Of a stretch of 64,000 nucleotides of DNA, positions 52,206-60,981 are shown piece after piece. The translations under genes and the position numbers were made by a program. Origin of the DNA: Cellulomonas sp. Y8 (GTDB taxonomy: Bacteria; Actinomycetota; Actinomycetes; Actinomycetales; Cellulomonadaceae); NCBI RefSeq assembly GCF_008033115.1, contig NZ_CP041203.1, positions 2,604,001 to 2,668,000 on the forward strand, given 5' to 3'. The notes beneath the pieces were generated by a model. It did no database searches. It had not been told where the DNA came from and worked only from the letters and a program-made list of their open reading frames with translations. The first letter of the stretch is position 1, and every line of letters begins with the position of its first letter.

Positions 52206-52271
52206 GTCCCCTTCCGATTCTCGCGCCGCCCCCCGATCGTTCGGGGGAGGACGCGAGAATCGGGTGGGGAC
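52206..52271. repeat. 66-bp intergenic palindrome, family B copy 2
   Basis: 20-base arms at 52206-52225 and 52252-52271 (18 of 20 pairs) with an inner hairpin of C5/G5 in the loop; the right arm is CGCGAGAATCGGGTGGGGAC. The right arm is the same as in the copy at 37469-37534, and the loop differs. Located between the convergent rplA and membrane-protein genes. Confidence 0.8.
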
Positions 52272-52285
52272 CCGGGGGGTGGGGT

Positions 52286-52315
52286 CGCCGCGCGGCGCGG
52301 GTGAGCCGCGCGGCG
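52286..52315. terminator. Third hairpin in the rplA 3' gap
   Basis: Perfect 10-bp inverted repeat CGCCGCGCGG ... CCGCGCGGCG around a 10-base loop. With the two preceding elements it makes three stacked hairpins between convergent operons. Confidence 0.45.
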
Positions 52316-52387
52316 CCGGGGGAGCCGTCCCTGCCGACGCCGCGCGGCGGTCGTGGGGCCGGGGGCTGCCCCCCCCGGCGGATGTGC

Positions 52388-53144
52388 CTAGTGGCCCGCG
52401 TGGCCCGTCTCGGCGGGCAGGCCGTGCGAGCCGTGCGGCACCGCGTGCGCGCCCGCCTCCGTCGCGGCGAGGCCCGGCACGGTCACCAGCGCCACCAGCA
52501 GCGCGCCCGCCGCGAGCGTGGCCGCCTGGCCGGCGCCGCCTGGCGCGCGCCGACGGGCCCCGGGGGCGGTCCCGGCGCGCTGCCCGAGGGCGAGCAGGAT
52601 CCCGGCCGCCAGCGCCAGCACCAGCGCGGCGGCTTCGGCGGCGGTCGTGGCGGTGCCGGTCAGCGGGGGAGCTCAGCAGCACCGCCGGACCGGCCGCCAG
52701 TGCGACGCCGGCGGCCGCGCGGGGCGCCGGGGCGGGCCCGCGCAGCGCCAGGACACCCCAGCCGATGGCGACGAGCCCGAGGGTCGCCAGGGCGACGCCG
52801 ACCGGCAGGTGGTGCACCAGGTGGCCGGCGCCCACGCCGCAGGCGACGAGGCCGAGGCCCAGAGCCGCGAGGGAGGCCCACTGCCGGGTGAGCGCCTGGA
52901 GCGCGCCCTCGGCGCCGGCGGTGCCGGAGTCGGTATCGGCGCCCACGGCGGCGCCGGAGCCCGCGGCCACCGCACCGCCCCGTCCGGCGGCGGTGGGGTG
53001 CGCGTCCCGGGCAGGTCCCGCAGCGGCGGGCGGCCGCACGACCGCCGCCGGGACGGTGCCGCCCGCCGGCCGCGCCGGTGCGTGCGCGCGGCCGAGCAGC
53101 CCCCGCGCGGACCCGGGGACGCGGCCGGCGAGCGACCCGCTCAC
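52388..53144 (-). CDS. Small multi-helix membrane protein with His-rich tail (apparent +1 frameshift)
   Basis: From GTG 53144 the frame reads a Pro/Ala-rich ~70-residue stretch and then membrane helices (SLAALGLGLVACGVGAGHLV; LATLGLVAIGWGVLAL). It then derails at the G5 run 52665-52669. Deleting one base there continues into two more helices and the tail PHGSHGLPAETGHAGH, ending at 52388. No family recognised. Without the correction, the frame runs on to 52101 through sequence that contains the rplA terminator and palindrome, which cannot be coding. The start is uncertain because the upstream DUF4383 frame is continuous with it as given. Confidence 0.6.
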
Positions 53145-53558
53145 GCCCGGCGCGCCGCGGTCGGGGCGGTGGCGGCGCGGGTCGGCGCCCAGGCCGACGC
53201 CGAGCAGCAGGATCGCGCTGGCGAAGTGCAGCACGTTGTCCGCGCCGTTCAGGGCGAGGATGTTCGCCGACGAGCCGACCAGGAACAGCCCGAGCAGGCC
53301 GACCAGCAGGTAGACGGCGCCGACGGTGGTGTTCACGCCGCGCGCGGCGCGCACCGAGGACAGCGCGGCGCCCAGCAGGGCGGCGCCGATCGCCAGGTGC
53401 ACGATGTTGTGCAGCGGGTTGACCTCGAAGAAGATCAGCGTCCCGCCCTCGGTCCCCGCGAAGTCCGCGCCGGAGCTGACGAAGAACCCGGCGATCCCGA
53501 CGAGCAGGTAGACGGCGCCGAAGATCCCGCCGACGAGGCGGTTGGCAGACTGGCCCAT
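53141..53558 (-). CDS. DUF4383 domain membrane protein
   Basis: About 138 residues with four membrane helices. MGQSANRLVGGIFGAVYLLVGIAG, NPLHNIVHLAIGAALLGAAL and NGADNVLHFASAILLLGVGL are the DUF4383 signature segments. As given, the frame reads through into the next membrane protein. One base fewer in the G4 run at 53163-53166 would give a natural basic tail and a TGA at 53143-53141 overlapping a GTG start, the same junction type as elsewhere in this genome. A true fusion is the alternative. Function of the family is unknown. GGGAGGAG precedes the ATG. Confidence 0.78.
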
Positions 53559-53749
53559 GGTGATCTCTCCTCCCGGGGTGACGATCCCCGCTGACGTGGC
53601 GCACGGGGCGTGCGCTGGTGGGGGTTCGGAGCGGGGGCGGGGCCGGATGGGTCCGACCTGCGGGTGAAGCGCCCCGCACCCGTCCGCGCGGACCCCGTAC
53701 CCGTCCGGGGGCTGGACGGACCCCCGCCCCGTGCACCAGGGTGGGAGGC

Positions 53750-54043
53750 ATGCTCGTGGCGTTCTCCGTGTCCCCGCTCGGTGCGGGTGAGTCCGTGACC
53801 GAGGCCGTCGCCGACGCGGTGCGCGTGGTCCGGGAGTCCGGCCTGCCGCACCGCACGGACGCCATGTTCACGACGATCGAGGGCGAGTGGGACGAGTGCA
53901 TGGACGTGGTGAGGCGGGCGTCCGAGGCGGTCGGCCGGCACGCGGGCCGCGTGAGCCTCGTCCTCAAGGCGGACATCCGGCCGGGGCGCACGGGTGAGCT
54001 GACGGGCAAGGTCGAGCGGTTGGAGGAGCACCTGTCCGCGTGA
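53750..54043 (+). CDS. Thiamine-binding protein family (YqgV/MTH1187-like)
   Basis: 97-residue ferredoxin-like fold protein. [40 protein letters not shown] and [13 protein letters not shown] are the conserved segments. Family members bind thiamine or a related ligand, but their cellular role is poorly defined. ATG 53750 matches the family N-terminus, although GGGAGG lies very close to it; GTG 53756 has better spacing. Stands alone, followed by a hairpin. Confidence 0.87.
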   Translation: MLVAFSVSPLGAGESVTEAVADAVRVVRESGLPHRTDAMFTTIEGEWDECMDVVRRASEAVGRHAGRVSLVLKADIRPGRTGELTGKVERLEEHLSA

Positions 54044-54049
54044 CGGCGC

Positions 54050-54077
54050 GCGCGTCCGGCCGGCGGCCGGGACGCGC
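54050..54077. terminator. Hairpin after thiamine-binding protein gene
   Basis: GCGCGTCCGGCC pairs with GGCCGGGACGCGC with one bulged base and a 3-base loop, 7 bases after the stop codon. Confidence 0.5.
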
Positions 54078-54245
54078 CGGCGTGGACATCTCGTGCAGAT
54101 GGGCGGGGCCGGGACCCGGTGCGGTCCCGGCGATGGAAGACTTCCGCGGGGTGGAGCGCCCGGCGGTGCCGGGCGCCCGGCAGCGGTGCGTGCGGTGCGG
54201 TGGGGCGGTCCGATCGGGGGCCGCGAGAAGGGATGCAGCGGACTG

Positions 54246-55361
54246 ATGGCGATCTTCGAGCTCGACGGCGGCCAGGGGACCCTCGTCCAGCCGATGCGGC
54301 CCCGGGCCGACGCGTTCGAGGCCGACTCGTCCGCGCTCGTGGCGGAGCACGCGTCGGACCTGCTGGGCGAGCAGGTGCTGACGGTGCGCGAGGGCGCCCA
54401 CGGCGGCCCCCACCTGCTGGCGCTCGACGCGGCTTCGCGCCCGGTCGTCGTCGAGGTCGTGCAGCTGCTGGACGAGGCGGCGCTGGTGCGCGCGCTGCGG
54501 CACGCGGGCGGCGCCGCCCGGCTGAGCCGCGCGGACCTGGCGCGGATGTACCGCGGCGGCCCGGAGGCGTTCGAGGCCGAGCTCGCCGTGTTCCGCGACC
54601 GTGCCCCCGTGCTGCGGTCGCAGGGCCCGGTGCCGCCGGGTGCCCGGCTGGTCGTGGTGTGCGCGGACGTCGCGGAGGACGTGCTGGAGGCCGTCGACCA
54701 CGTGACCGCGGGCGGCGGCGTCGAGGTGCTGCGGCTGGGCGTGACCCAGGGCCCCGGCGGGCGCCGCTACGTCGACGTGTCCCCGCTGCGCACCACCGGC
54801 GGGCAGCGCCGCGCGGTCGAGCCCGGGCCGCGCACGGGCGCGGTCCCGGTGGCCGCGGCCCGCACGGCGACCTCGGGCGGCCACCGCGGGACGGCGCCCA
54901 CCGACCCGACGCCGGTGGTCCGGACCGGCGCCGCCGACCGCGCCGGCGCCGCGGGGGCTCCCGCCGCGCCCGAGGGTGCCGAGCACCACCGGCACGCCGC
55001 GCCCGGGCCGGCGCCGCGCACCGACGAGACCACGCTCATCCCGCCGGTCGTCGACGACGTCCCGGCCCCGCGCGACGGCGACGCGACCGCGGTGGCCTCC
55101 GAGCCGCTGCCCGAGCTGGAGGCCCTCGCCGCCGCGGAGCGTCGGGACCTGGAGCTCGTGTGGCACCGCGTGCGCCGCAACCAGCGCCTGGTCGCGACGC
55201 TGCGGGTCGACGGTCTCATCGAGCTCGAGGACGGCACCGTGCACGCCGACCCGAGCAGCGCCGCGACCGCGGCCGCGGACCTGGAGCGGCCGGCCGACGG
55301 CTGGCGGGTGTGGCGGTTCGGCGAGGACGGCCCGACTCTCGGCGAGGCCGTCGGCGCCTGA
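54246..55361 (+). CDS. Protein with nuclease-like N-terminus and RAMA-like C-terminus
   Basis: 371 residues. The N-terminal ~170 residues (LLALDAASRPVVVEVVQLLDEAAL) resemble DUF91/endonuclease-like folds, in which an Asp and a Glu-x-Val strand form the active-site core, but the usual Lys is not evident. A variable Ala/Thr/Pro linker (about 185-290) follows. The C-terminal ~80 residues (RRNQRLVATLRVDGLIELED, then DPSSAATAAADLERPADGW) match the pattern of RAMA domains, which accompany modification enzymes and may sense modified DNA. ATG 54246 follows GAGAAGGG. It stands alone, not beside a restriction-modification gene. Domain assignments are by eye. Confidence 0.6.
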   Translation: MAIFELDGGQGTLVQPMRPRADAFEADSSALVAEHASDLLGEQVLTVREGAHGGPHLLALDAASRPVVVEVVQLLDEAALVRALRHAGGAARLSRADLARMYRGGPEAFEAELAVFRDRAPVLRSQGPVPPGARLVVVCADVAEDVLEAVDHVTAGGGVEVLRLGVTQGPGGRRYVDVSPLRTTGGQRRAVEPGPRTGAVPVAAARTATSGGHRGTAPTDPTPVVRTGAADRAGAAGAPAAPEGAEHHRHAAPGPAPRTDETTLIPPVVDDVPAPRDGDATAVASEPLPELEALAAAERRDLELVWHRVRRNQRLVATLRVDGLIELEDGTVHADPSSAATAAADLERPADGWRVWRFGEDGPTLGEAVGA

Positions 55362-55379
55362 GCCGGGCCCGGCGGTCGC

Positions 55380-56348
55380 TCACGACCAGCCGTACGCCGC
55401 CGTCCACCGGCCGATCTCCGCGTACAGCCGTGCCCGGACCGGGGCGGGCGACAGCGTGAGGTCGTGCAGCCCGCCCGCGATCCGCACCACCGACACCACC
55501 GGCCCGAGCTGCACCGCGCGGCGGGCCAGCAGCTCGACGTCGAGCACCACGTCGGCGGCGCGCATGTCCTCGCTCCACCGCGGGCTGATCACGGTGCGGT
55601 CGGACGCGAGCATGAGCACCGGCACCCGGATGTGCAGCCCCCGGGCCACCTCCGCGTGCCCGGCGATGATGGCGGCGAGCCAGCCGGCGCGGACGGGGAA
55701 CGCGGGCACGGGCCGCCAGGCGTCCTCGTAGGTCCACTCCCCGCCGTCCGCGGCGCGCAGCGTGCGGCCGTAGAAGCCCGGGTCGATGTTCGGCAGCGGC
55801 GCCTTGGGCTGCAGCCGGGCCAGCCGGGCGATCGCCGGTGCGCTCGCGTGCCGGACGACCGCGGCGCCCTGCAGCTCCAGCCAGGGCGAGTTGAGCACCA
55901 GACCGTGGAGGCGGCCGGGGTGCCGGTTCGCCCACAGCGCGCCGACCAGGCCGCCCGTGGAGTGGCCCATGATCATCACGCGCGCGAACCGGCCGAGGTC
56001 GCGGTGCACCTGGTCGAGCGCGGCCTCGATCTCCTCGTCGTAGGTGCGCAGGTCGTCGACGTAGCCGGGCGTCTGGTGCGGGCGCAGGCTGCGGCCGTAC
56101 TTGCGCAGGTCGAGGGCGTAGAACGCGGCGCCCTGCGCGTGCCAGAACTCGGCCAGGCCGGTCTGGAAGAAGTAGTCGGACCAGCCGTGCAGGTACAGCA
56201 CCGCGCGGGACGGCCGCAGCGGCTCCGGCGTCGGCGGGGCGTACCGGACGAGGCTCGCGACGACCTCGCCCTCGTCGTCGGGCGCCAGGTCGATCGTCCG
56301 CACGCGGTAGTCCTCGCCCAGGACGTCCTCGCGCCAGCGGCCGGCCAT
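55380..56348 (-). CDS. Alpha/beta hydrolase (serine hydrolase, lysophospholipase-like)
   Basis: 322 residues. The fold markers are AVLYLHGWSDYFFQTGLAEF, ALDLRKYGRSLRPHQTPGY and the nucleophile elbow MGHSTGGLVGAL with Ser in GHSTG; a C-terminal His lies in RIAGGLHDLTLS. This pattern fits monoglyceride-lipase or lysophospholipase-like enzymes in the cytoplasm. The ATG has GAGAGGGGG upstream. Possibly co-transcribed with the oxidoreductase 33 bases upstream. Substrate unknown. Confidence 0.85.
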   Translation of the reverse strand: MAGRWREDVLGEDYRVRTIDLAPDDEGEVVASLVRYAPPTPEPLRPSRAVLYLHGWSDYFFQTGLAEFWHAQGAAFYALDLRKYGRSLRPHQTPGYVDDLRTYDEEIEAALDQVHRDLGRFARVMIMGHSTGGLVGALWANRHPGRLHGLVLNSPWLELQGAAVVRHASAPAIARLARLQPKAPLPNIDPGFYGRTLRAADGGEWTYEDAWRPVPAFPVRAGWLAAIIAGHAEVARGLHIRVPVLMLASDRTVISPRWSEDMRAADVVLDVELLARRAVQLGPVVSVVRIAGGLHDLTLSPAPVRARLYAEIGRWTAAYGWS

Positions 56349-56380
56349 CGCGCGCCCCCTCTCGTCGACCCCTCGCCCGG

Positions 56381-57343
56381 TCAGACCTCGGCGACGACCT
56401 TGCCGAACTGCTCGCCGCGCGCCAAGCGTGCCAGGCCGTCGCCGACCCGGGCCAGCGGGACGGTCGAGTCGACGACCGGGCGCACGCCGGTGCGCGCCAG
56501 GAACGCGAGCAGCTGCTCCAGGTCCTGCCTCGAGCCCATCGTGGCGCCCAGCACCGCGATCTCCAGGAAGAACACCCGCTGGATCTCCATGGCGGCGGGG
56601 TCGCCGGTGGTGGCGCCGGCGACGACGATCGTGCCGCCCGGCCGCACCGAGCGCACCGAGTGCGACCACGTGGCGGCGCCGACGGTCTCGATCACCAGGT
56701 CGACGCGGACGGGCAGCCGCTCGCCGGACGCGACGGCGCCCGCCGCCCCGAGCTCCAGCGCCCGCGCCCGGCGCCGCTCGTCCCGGCTGGTCACCCACAC
56801 CTCCAGACCGGCGGCCGCGGCGAGCCGGATCGCGGCCGTCGCGACGCCGCCGCCCGCGCCCTGCACCAGCACCCGCTGGCCCGGCTGCGCGCGGCCGGTC
56901 GTGAACAGCATCCGGTAGGCGGTGAGCCAGGCGGTCGGGACGCAGGCCGCCTCGACGAACGACAGCTCAGCCGGCTTCGCGACGAGGTTCCACGTGGGGA
57001 CCGCGACGCGCTCCGCGATCGTGCCGGGGTACCGCTCGGACAGCAGCGACCGCGGCTCCGCGGGGCCGACGCCGTGCCCGGACGCGCCGCCGACCACGGC
57101 GTGCAGCACGACCTCGCGGCCGTCGGGGGTCACGCCGGCGCCGTCGGTGCCGAGCACCATCGGCAGCTGCTCGGCCTTGAGGCCCACCCCGCGCAGCGAC
57201 CAGAGGTCGTGCTGGTTGAGGGCCGCCGCGCGGACGTCGACGGTGGTCCAGTGCTCGCGGGCGTCGGGCTCGGGGTGCTCCCCGACGGTCAGCCCCGCCA
57301 GGGGGTCGTCGGGCGAGAACCGGGTGACCATCGCGGCGAGCAT
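56381..57343 (-). CDS. Quinone oxidoreductase-like (MDR superfamily)
   Basis: 320-residue NADPH-dependent oxidoreductase of the zinc-type alcohol dehydrogenase superfamily. The N-terminal GroES-like domain contains VRAAALNQHDLWSLRG and LGTDGAGV. The nucleotide-binding motif is VLVQGAGGGVATAAIRLA. The usual structural zinc Cys cluster is absent, as in quinone reductases. Located directly upstream of the alpha/beta hydrolase on the same strand. Confidence 0.87.
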   Translation of the reverse strand: MLAAMVTRFSPDDPLAGLTVGEHPEPDAREHWTTVDVRAAALNQHDLWSLRGVGLKAEQLPMVLGTDGAGVTPDGREVVLHAVVGGASGHGVGPAEPRSLLSERYPGTIAERVAVPTWNLVAKPAELSFVEAACVPTAWLTAYRMLFTTGRAQPGQRVLVQGAGGGVATAAIRLAAAAGLEVWVTSRDERRRARALELGAAGAVASGERLPVRVDLVIETVGAATWSHSVRSVRPGGTIVVAGATTGDPAAMEIQRVFFLEIAVLGATMGSRQDLEQLLAFLARTGVRPVVDSTVPLARVGDGLARLARGEQFGKVVAEV

Positions 57344-57415
57344 GCTCCCGACCCTAGCCCGCGCGCCGCGGCGCGCTTCGGGACCTCGCCCGACACCCCG
57401 CCCTCCCCGATACCC

Positions 57416-57481
57416 CGCCGAGATGGCAGCTCTCGGCTGTGTCGAGGCGCCGCGGGACAGCCGAGAGTCGCCATCTCGGCG
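57416..57481. repeat. 66-bp intergenic palindrome, family A copy 2
   Basis: 26-base arms at 57416-57441 and 57456-57481 around a 14-base loop; the left arm begins CGCCGAGATGGCAGCTCTCG. It shares nearly all arm positions with the copy at 42876-42941, while the loop is unrelated. It lies 3' of the maleylpyruvate-isomerase-like gene and upstream of the quinone oxidoreductase gene. Confidence 0.82.
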
Positions 57482-57497
57482 GAGCAGGGGCCCGCAG

Positions 57498-58322
57498 TCA
57501 GAGGAGCGGGAGCATGCGGCCCAGGTCCGGGACCGAGTCCGACGTGAACCGCGGCGCCAGGGCGGCCGCCAGGACGTCGACGTCGTACGGCACCCGGCCC
57601 GCGGCGAGGCGCACCCAGGTCAGCGGCTGCACCACGTCGAGGTCCCAGCCGCCGCGGGCCTGCACGATCCGCAGCAGCTCGGTCGCCACGAGGTCCAGCG
57701 CGTCGCCGTCGACCGGCCCCGCCGAGGTGACGCCGTCGCCGAGCCCGCCCTCCGGCCCGAGCCCGCCCGGGACGCCCCGCAACGGGCCGACCCCGGTGCC
57801 GAGCTCCGCGCGCGACCCCGGTGCGGCGCCGCGGGCGCGCGCCAGGGAGCGCTGGAGGTCGTCGGCGTGCACCACGAGCTCGGTGATGCGGGACGCCAGC
57901 ATCGTGGACAGCAGCACCGGGCCCCGGCGGGCCTGCACCACGCGGTCCTGGGGTCCGAGCTCGTCGGCCCGGCGCAGCGCCCGCGCGACCAGGGCGTCGA
58001 CGTGCCGCAGCGGGTCGCCGGCGATCTCGGCCGCGAGCTCCTTGGTGACCCGGTCGATGTCCGCCGCCCGGCCCGCGTACGAGCCCAGGTACTCGGCGAG
58101 GCTGAGCGGCACGGTGCCGGCCGGCGCGGGCTCGCACACGGCGAGCGCGTCCATCGCCCGGCCGAGGTGCGCCACCAGCTCGGCGACGCTCCAGCCGTCC
58201 AGCACGCTCGCGGCTCGCGCGGTGTCGGCGTCCAGCACGTCGCCGACCCAGTCGCGCAGCGCGTCCCACTGCCGGCGCAGCACCTCGGTGCGCTCCGTGA
58301 GGTCCCCGATCCCGGTCTGCAT
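57498..58322 (-). CDS. Maleylpyruvate isomerase-like / DinB-fold protein
   Basis: 274 residues. The N-terminal four-helix part (LDGWSVAELVAHLGRAMDAL) carries the His-containing motif of the mycothiol-dependent maleylpyruvate isomerase N-terminal family. The second metal-type motif ASRITELVVHADDLQRSL has the usual E-x-x-V-H-x-x-D pattern. The C-terminal ~90 residues resemble a sterol-carrier-like or MDMPI C-terminal domain. Such proteins often use mycothiol and bind zinc, but individual functions are rarely known. Confidence 0.8.
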   Translation of the reverse strand: MQTGIGDLTERTEVLRRQWDALRDWVGDVLDADTARAASVLDGWSVAELVAHLGRAMDALAVCEPAPAGTVPLSLAEYLGSYAGRAADIDRVTKELAAEIAGDPLRHVDALVARALRRADELGPQDRVVQARRGPVLLSTMLASRITELVVHADDLQRSLARARGAAPGSRAELGTGVGPLRGVPGGLGPEGGLGDGVTSAGPVDGDALDLVATELLRIVQARGGWDLDVVQPLTWVRLAAGRVPYDVDVLAAALAPRFTSDSVPDLGRMLPLL

Positions 58323-58369
58323 GGGGCCAGCGTGCCAGACGCCGACGCGCTCCCGGAGCGCGGTCCGCC

Positions 58370-59653
58370 TCAGCTCTCCAGGTGCTCCCGGACCAGCGGC
58401 CCGAGCTGCTCGTGCTCGATGAGGAACCCGTCGTGCCCGTACGGCGTCCGCAGCGTGCGCAGCGGCCGCGCCCCCGGCACCCCCGCGGCGATCCGAGCGG
58501 ACTGCTCAGGCAGGAACAGCCGGTCCGAGTCGACGGCGACCACCAGCGTGTCCGCGGTGACCGTCCCGAGTGCGGCCTCGACGCCACCGCGGTCCCGGCC
58601 CAGGTCGTGCGTGATCATCGACCGGGTCAGCACGGCGTAGGTGTTGGCGTCGAACCGGCGCGCGAGCTTGTCCCCGTGGTGGTCGAGGTAGGACTGCACC
58701 GCGAACCGGCCGCCGTCCAGCGGCTCCTCCCCGCCCTGCGGGATCCGGCCGAACCGCGCGTCGAGCTCGGCGGCGCTGCGGTAGGTCTGGTGCGCGATCT
58801 GCCGCGCCAGGCCGAGCCCGACGTGCGGGCCCTCGCCGTCGGGCGCGTCGTAGTAGTCGCCGCCGCGGAACCGCGGGTCGGCCGTCAGCGCGGTGAGCTG
58901 GGTGTGGAACGAGGCGATCTGGTCGCCCGAGGTCTGCGCGGAGGTGGCGATCGCGGCGAGCCGGCGGACCCGGTCCGGCGCGGTGACCGCCCACTCCAGC
59001 GCGCGCTGCCCGCCCATCGACGCGCCCACGACGAGCGCCCAGGACCCGATGCCCAGCGCGTCGGCGAGCCGCAGCTCGGCCGCGACCTGGTCGCGGACGG
59101 TCAGCTGCGGGAACCGGCTGCCCCACGGCCGGCTGTCGGGCGCGGTGCTCGCCGGGCCGGTGCTGCCCTGGCAGCCGCCGAGCACGTTCGGCGCCACGAC
59201 GAACCACCGGTCGGTGTCGATCGGCGCCCCGGGACCGACGAGCGTCGACCACCAGCCGGGCGTCGGGTGGCCGGGTCCGGCGTCACCGGTGACGTGCGAG
59301 TCGCCGGTGAGCGCGTGCAGCACGAGCACGGCGTTCGAGCCGTCGGGCGCGGGCGTGCCCCAGGTCTCGTAGGCCATCCGCACGCCGGGCAGCCGGCCGC
59401 CGGCCTCCAGGTCGAGGGCGCCCACGTCGACGAACCGGCGCCGGCCCACCGGGTCGCCCTCGCGCCAGGCGGACGACGCGCGGGGCGGGACGCTCGGCGC
59501 GGGCCGCCCGCTGTGGTCGCCCGTGGGGCCGCCCGGACCGGCGGCGGAGGTGGTGCGGGTGCTGCGGTCGGGCACGGGCCGTCCTGACGTGGGTGCGCCG
59601 ACGGGCGCCGCGGGGGTCGCGGCGCCCGTCGGGGTGGATCGGGTGGTGGGCAC
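58370..59653 (-). CDS. metX: Homoserine O-acetyltransferase
   Basis: 427-residue alpha/beta-hydrolase-fold enzyme that acetylates homoserine in methionine synthesis. The nucleophile is Ser212 in GASMGGQRALEW. Other landmarks are NAVLVLHALTGDSHVTG, VAPNVLGGCQGSTGP and the C-terminal TPYGHDGFLIEHEQLG with catalytic His. An N-terminal Pro/Thr/Gly-rich extension of ~65 residues is unusual. The GTG start lies 8 bases after the metY stop with GGGGG upstream, so the pair is an operon in the order metY-metX. Confidence 0.93.
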   Translation of the reverse strand: MPTTRSTPTGAATPAAPVGAPTSGRPVPDRSTRTTSAAGPGGPTGDHSGRPAPSVPPRASSAWREGDPVGRRRFVDVGALDLEAGGRLPGVRMAYETWGTPAPDGSNAVLVLHALTGDSHVTGDAGPGHPTPGWWSTLVGPGAPIDTDRWFVVAPNVLGGCQGSTGPASTAPDSRPWGSRFPQLTVRDQVAAELRLADALGIGSWALVVGASMGGQRALEWAVTAPDRVRRLAAIATSAQTSGDQIASFHTQLTALTADPRFRGGDYYDAPDGEGPHVGLGLARQIAHQTYRSAAELDARFGRIPQGGEEPLDGGRFAVQSYLDHHGDKLARRFDANTYAVLTRSMITHDLGRDRGGVEAALGTVTADTLVVAVDSDRLFLPEQSARIAAGVPGARPLRTLRTPYGHDGFLIEHEQLGPLVREHLES

Positions 59654-59661
59654 GGGGTCGC

Positions 59662-60981
59662 TCAGGCCCCCTTGGCGGCGCGGAAGCCGGCGTCGAGGTC
59701 GGCGAGGATGTCCTCGATCCCCTCCAGGCCGACGGAGAGCCGGACCAGCCCGGGCGTGACGCCGGACAGCGCCTGCTCCTCGGGGGTCAGCTGGCTGTGC
59801 GTGGTCGACGCCGGGTGGATGACCAGCGAGCGCACGTCGCCGATGTTCGCGACGTTGGAGTGCAGCTCCAGGGCCGAGACGAACGCCTGGCCGGCGGCGG
59901 CCCCGCCCTCGACCTCGAACGCGAGGACCGCGCCGGTGCCGTTCGGGCCGTACTTGCGGCCGAGCTCGTACTGCGGGTGCGAGGGCAGGCCGGCGTAGGT
60001 CACCGACAGCACGTCGTCCCGGGCCTCCAGCCACTCGGCGACCTTCTGGGCGTTGGCGACGTGCCGCTCGACGCGCAGCGACAGGGTCTCGAGGCCCTGG
60101 GCGATGAGGAACGCGTTGAACGGGCTGATCGCGGCGCCGAGGTCGCGGAGCAGCTGCACCCGCGCGCGCAGCACGTAGGACAGGTTGACCCCGAAGGCCC
60201 CGTCCTTGCCGAGGTCCCGCGCGAACACCAGGCCGTCGTAGGACGGGTCGGGCGTGTTGAACGAGGGGTACCTGTCGGGGTCGGCGCCGTAGTCGAACGT
60301 GCCGCCGTCGACGATCACGCCGCCGATCGCCGCGCCGTGCCCGCCGAGGTACTTGGTGGCGGAGTGCACGACGACGTCCGCGCCCCACTCCAGCGGCCGG
60401 ATCAGGTACGGCGTCGGGACCGTGTTGTCGACGATCAGCGGGACGCCCGCCTCGTGCGCGACGCCGGCGACGGTCTCGATGTCGAGGACGTCCTGCTTCG
60501 GGTTCGGCACCGTCTCCGCGAAGAAGGCCTTGGTGTTCGGGCGGACCGCGTCGCGCCACGCCTGCGGGTCGTGCGGGTCGGTGACGAACGTCGTCTCGAT
60601 GCCGAACCGGGGGAGCGTGTGGTGCAGCAGGTTGTACGTGCCGCCGTACAGGCTGGGGCTGGCGACGACGTGGCTGCCGGCCTCGGCGATGTTGAGGATC
60701 GCGTACGTCTCGGCGGCCTGGCCGGACGCGAGCAGCAGCGCGCCCACTCCGCCCTCCAGGGAGGCGACCCGGTCCTCGACGGCCTGGACGGTGGGGTTGC
60801 CGATCCGGGTGTAGATCGGGCCGAGGTCCTTGAGCGCGAACCGGTCGGCGGCGACGCCGGCGTCGGGGAACACGTAGGACGTCGTCTGGTAGATCGGCAG
60901 CGCGCGGGCGCCGGTGGCGCTGTCGGGCGTCTGGCCGGCGTGGATCTGGCGGGTCTCGAAGGACCACTGCGACTGGGTCAT
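59662..60981 (-). CDS. metY: O-acetylhomoserine sulfhydrylase
   Basis: 439-residue PLP enzyme that makes homocysteine from O-acetylhomoserine and sulfide. PLP Lys210 is in HSATKYLGGHGAAIGG; other landmarks are FETRQIHAGQTPD at the N-terminus, the PLP-phosphate region ASGQAAETYAIL, and SLGLEGIEDILADL near the end (here SVGLEGIEDILADL). The ATG has CAGGAGACAG upstream. First gene of metYX; its long leader (60982-61370) contains a nested hairpin that may take part in regulation. Confidence 0.95.
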   Translation of the reverse strand: MTQSQWSFETRQIHAGQTPDSATGARALPIYQTTSYVFPDAGVAADRFALKDLGPIYTRIGNPTVQAVEDRVASLEGGVGALLLASGQAAETYAILNIAEAGSHVVASPSLYGGTYNLLHHTLPRFGIETTFVTDPHDPQAWRDAVRPNTKAFFAETVPNPKQDVLDIETVAGVAHEAGVPLIVDNTVPTPYLIRPLEWGADVVVHSATKYLGGHGAAIGGVIVDGGTFDYGADPDRYPSFNTPDPSYDGLVFARDLGKDGAFGVNLSYVLRARVQLLRDLGAAISPFNAFLIAQGLETLSLRVERHVANAQKVAEWLEARDDVLSVTYAGLPSHPQYELGRKYGPNGTGAVLAFEVEGGAAAGQAFVSALELHSNVANIGDVRSLVIHPASTTHSQLTPEEQALSGVTPGLVRLSVGLEGIEDILADLDAGFRAAKGA

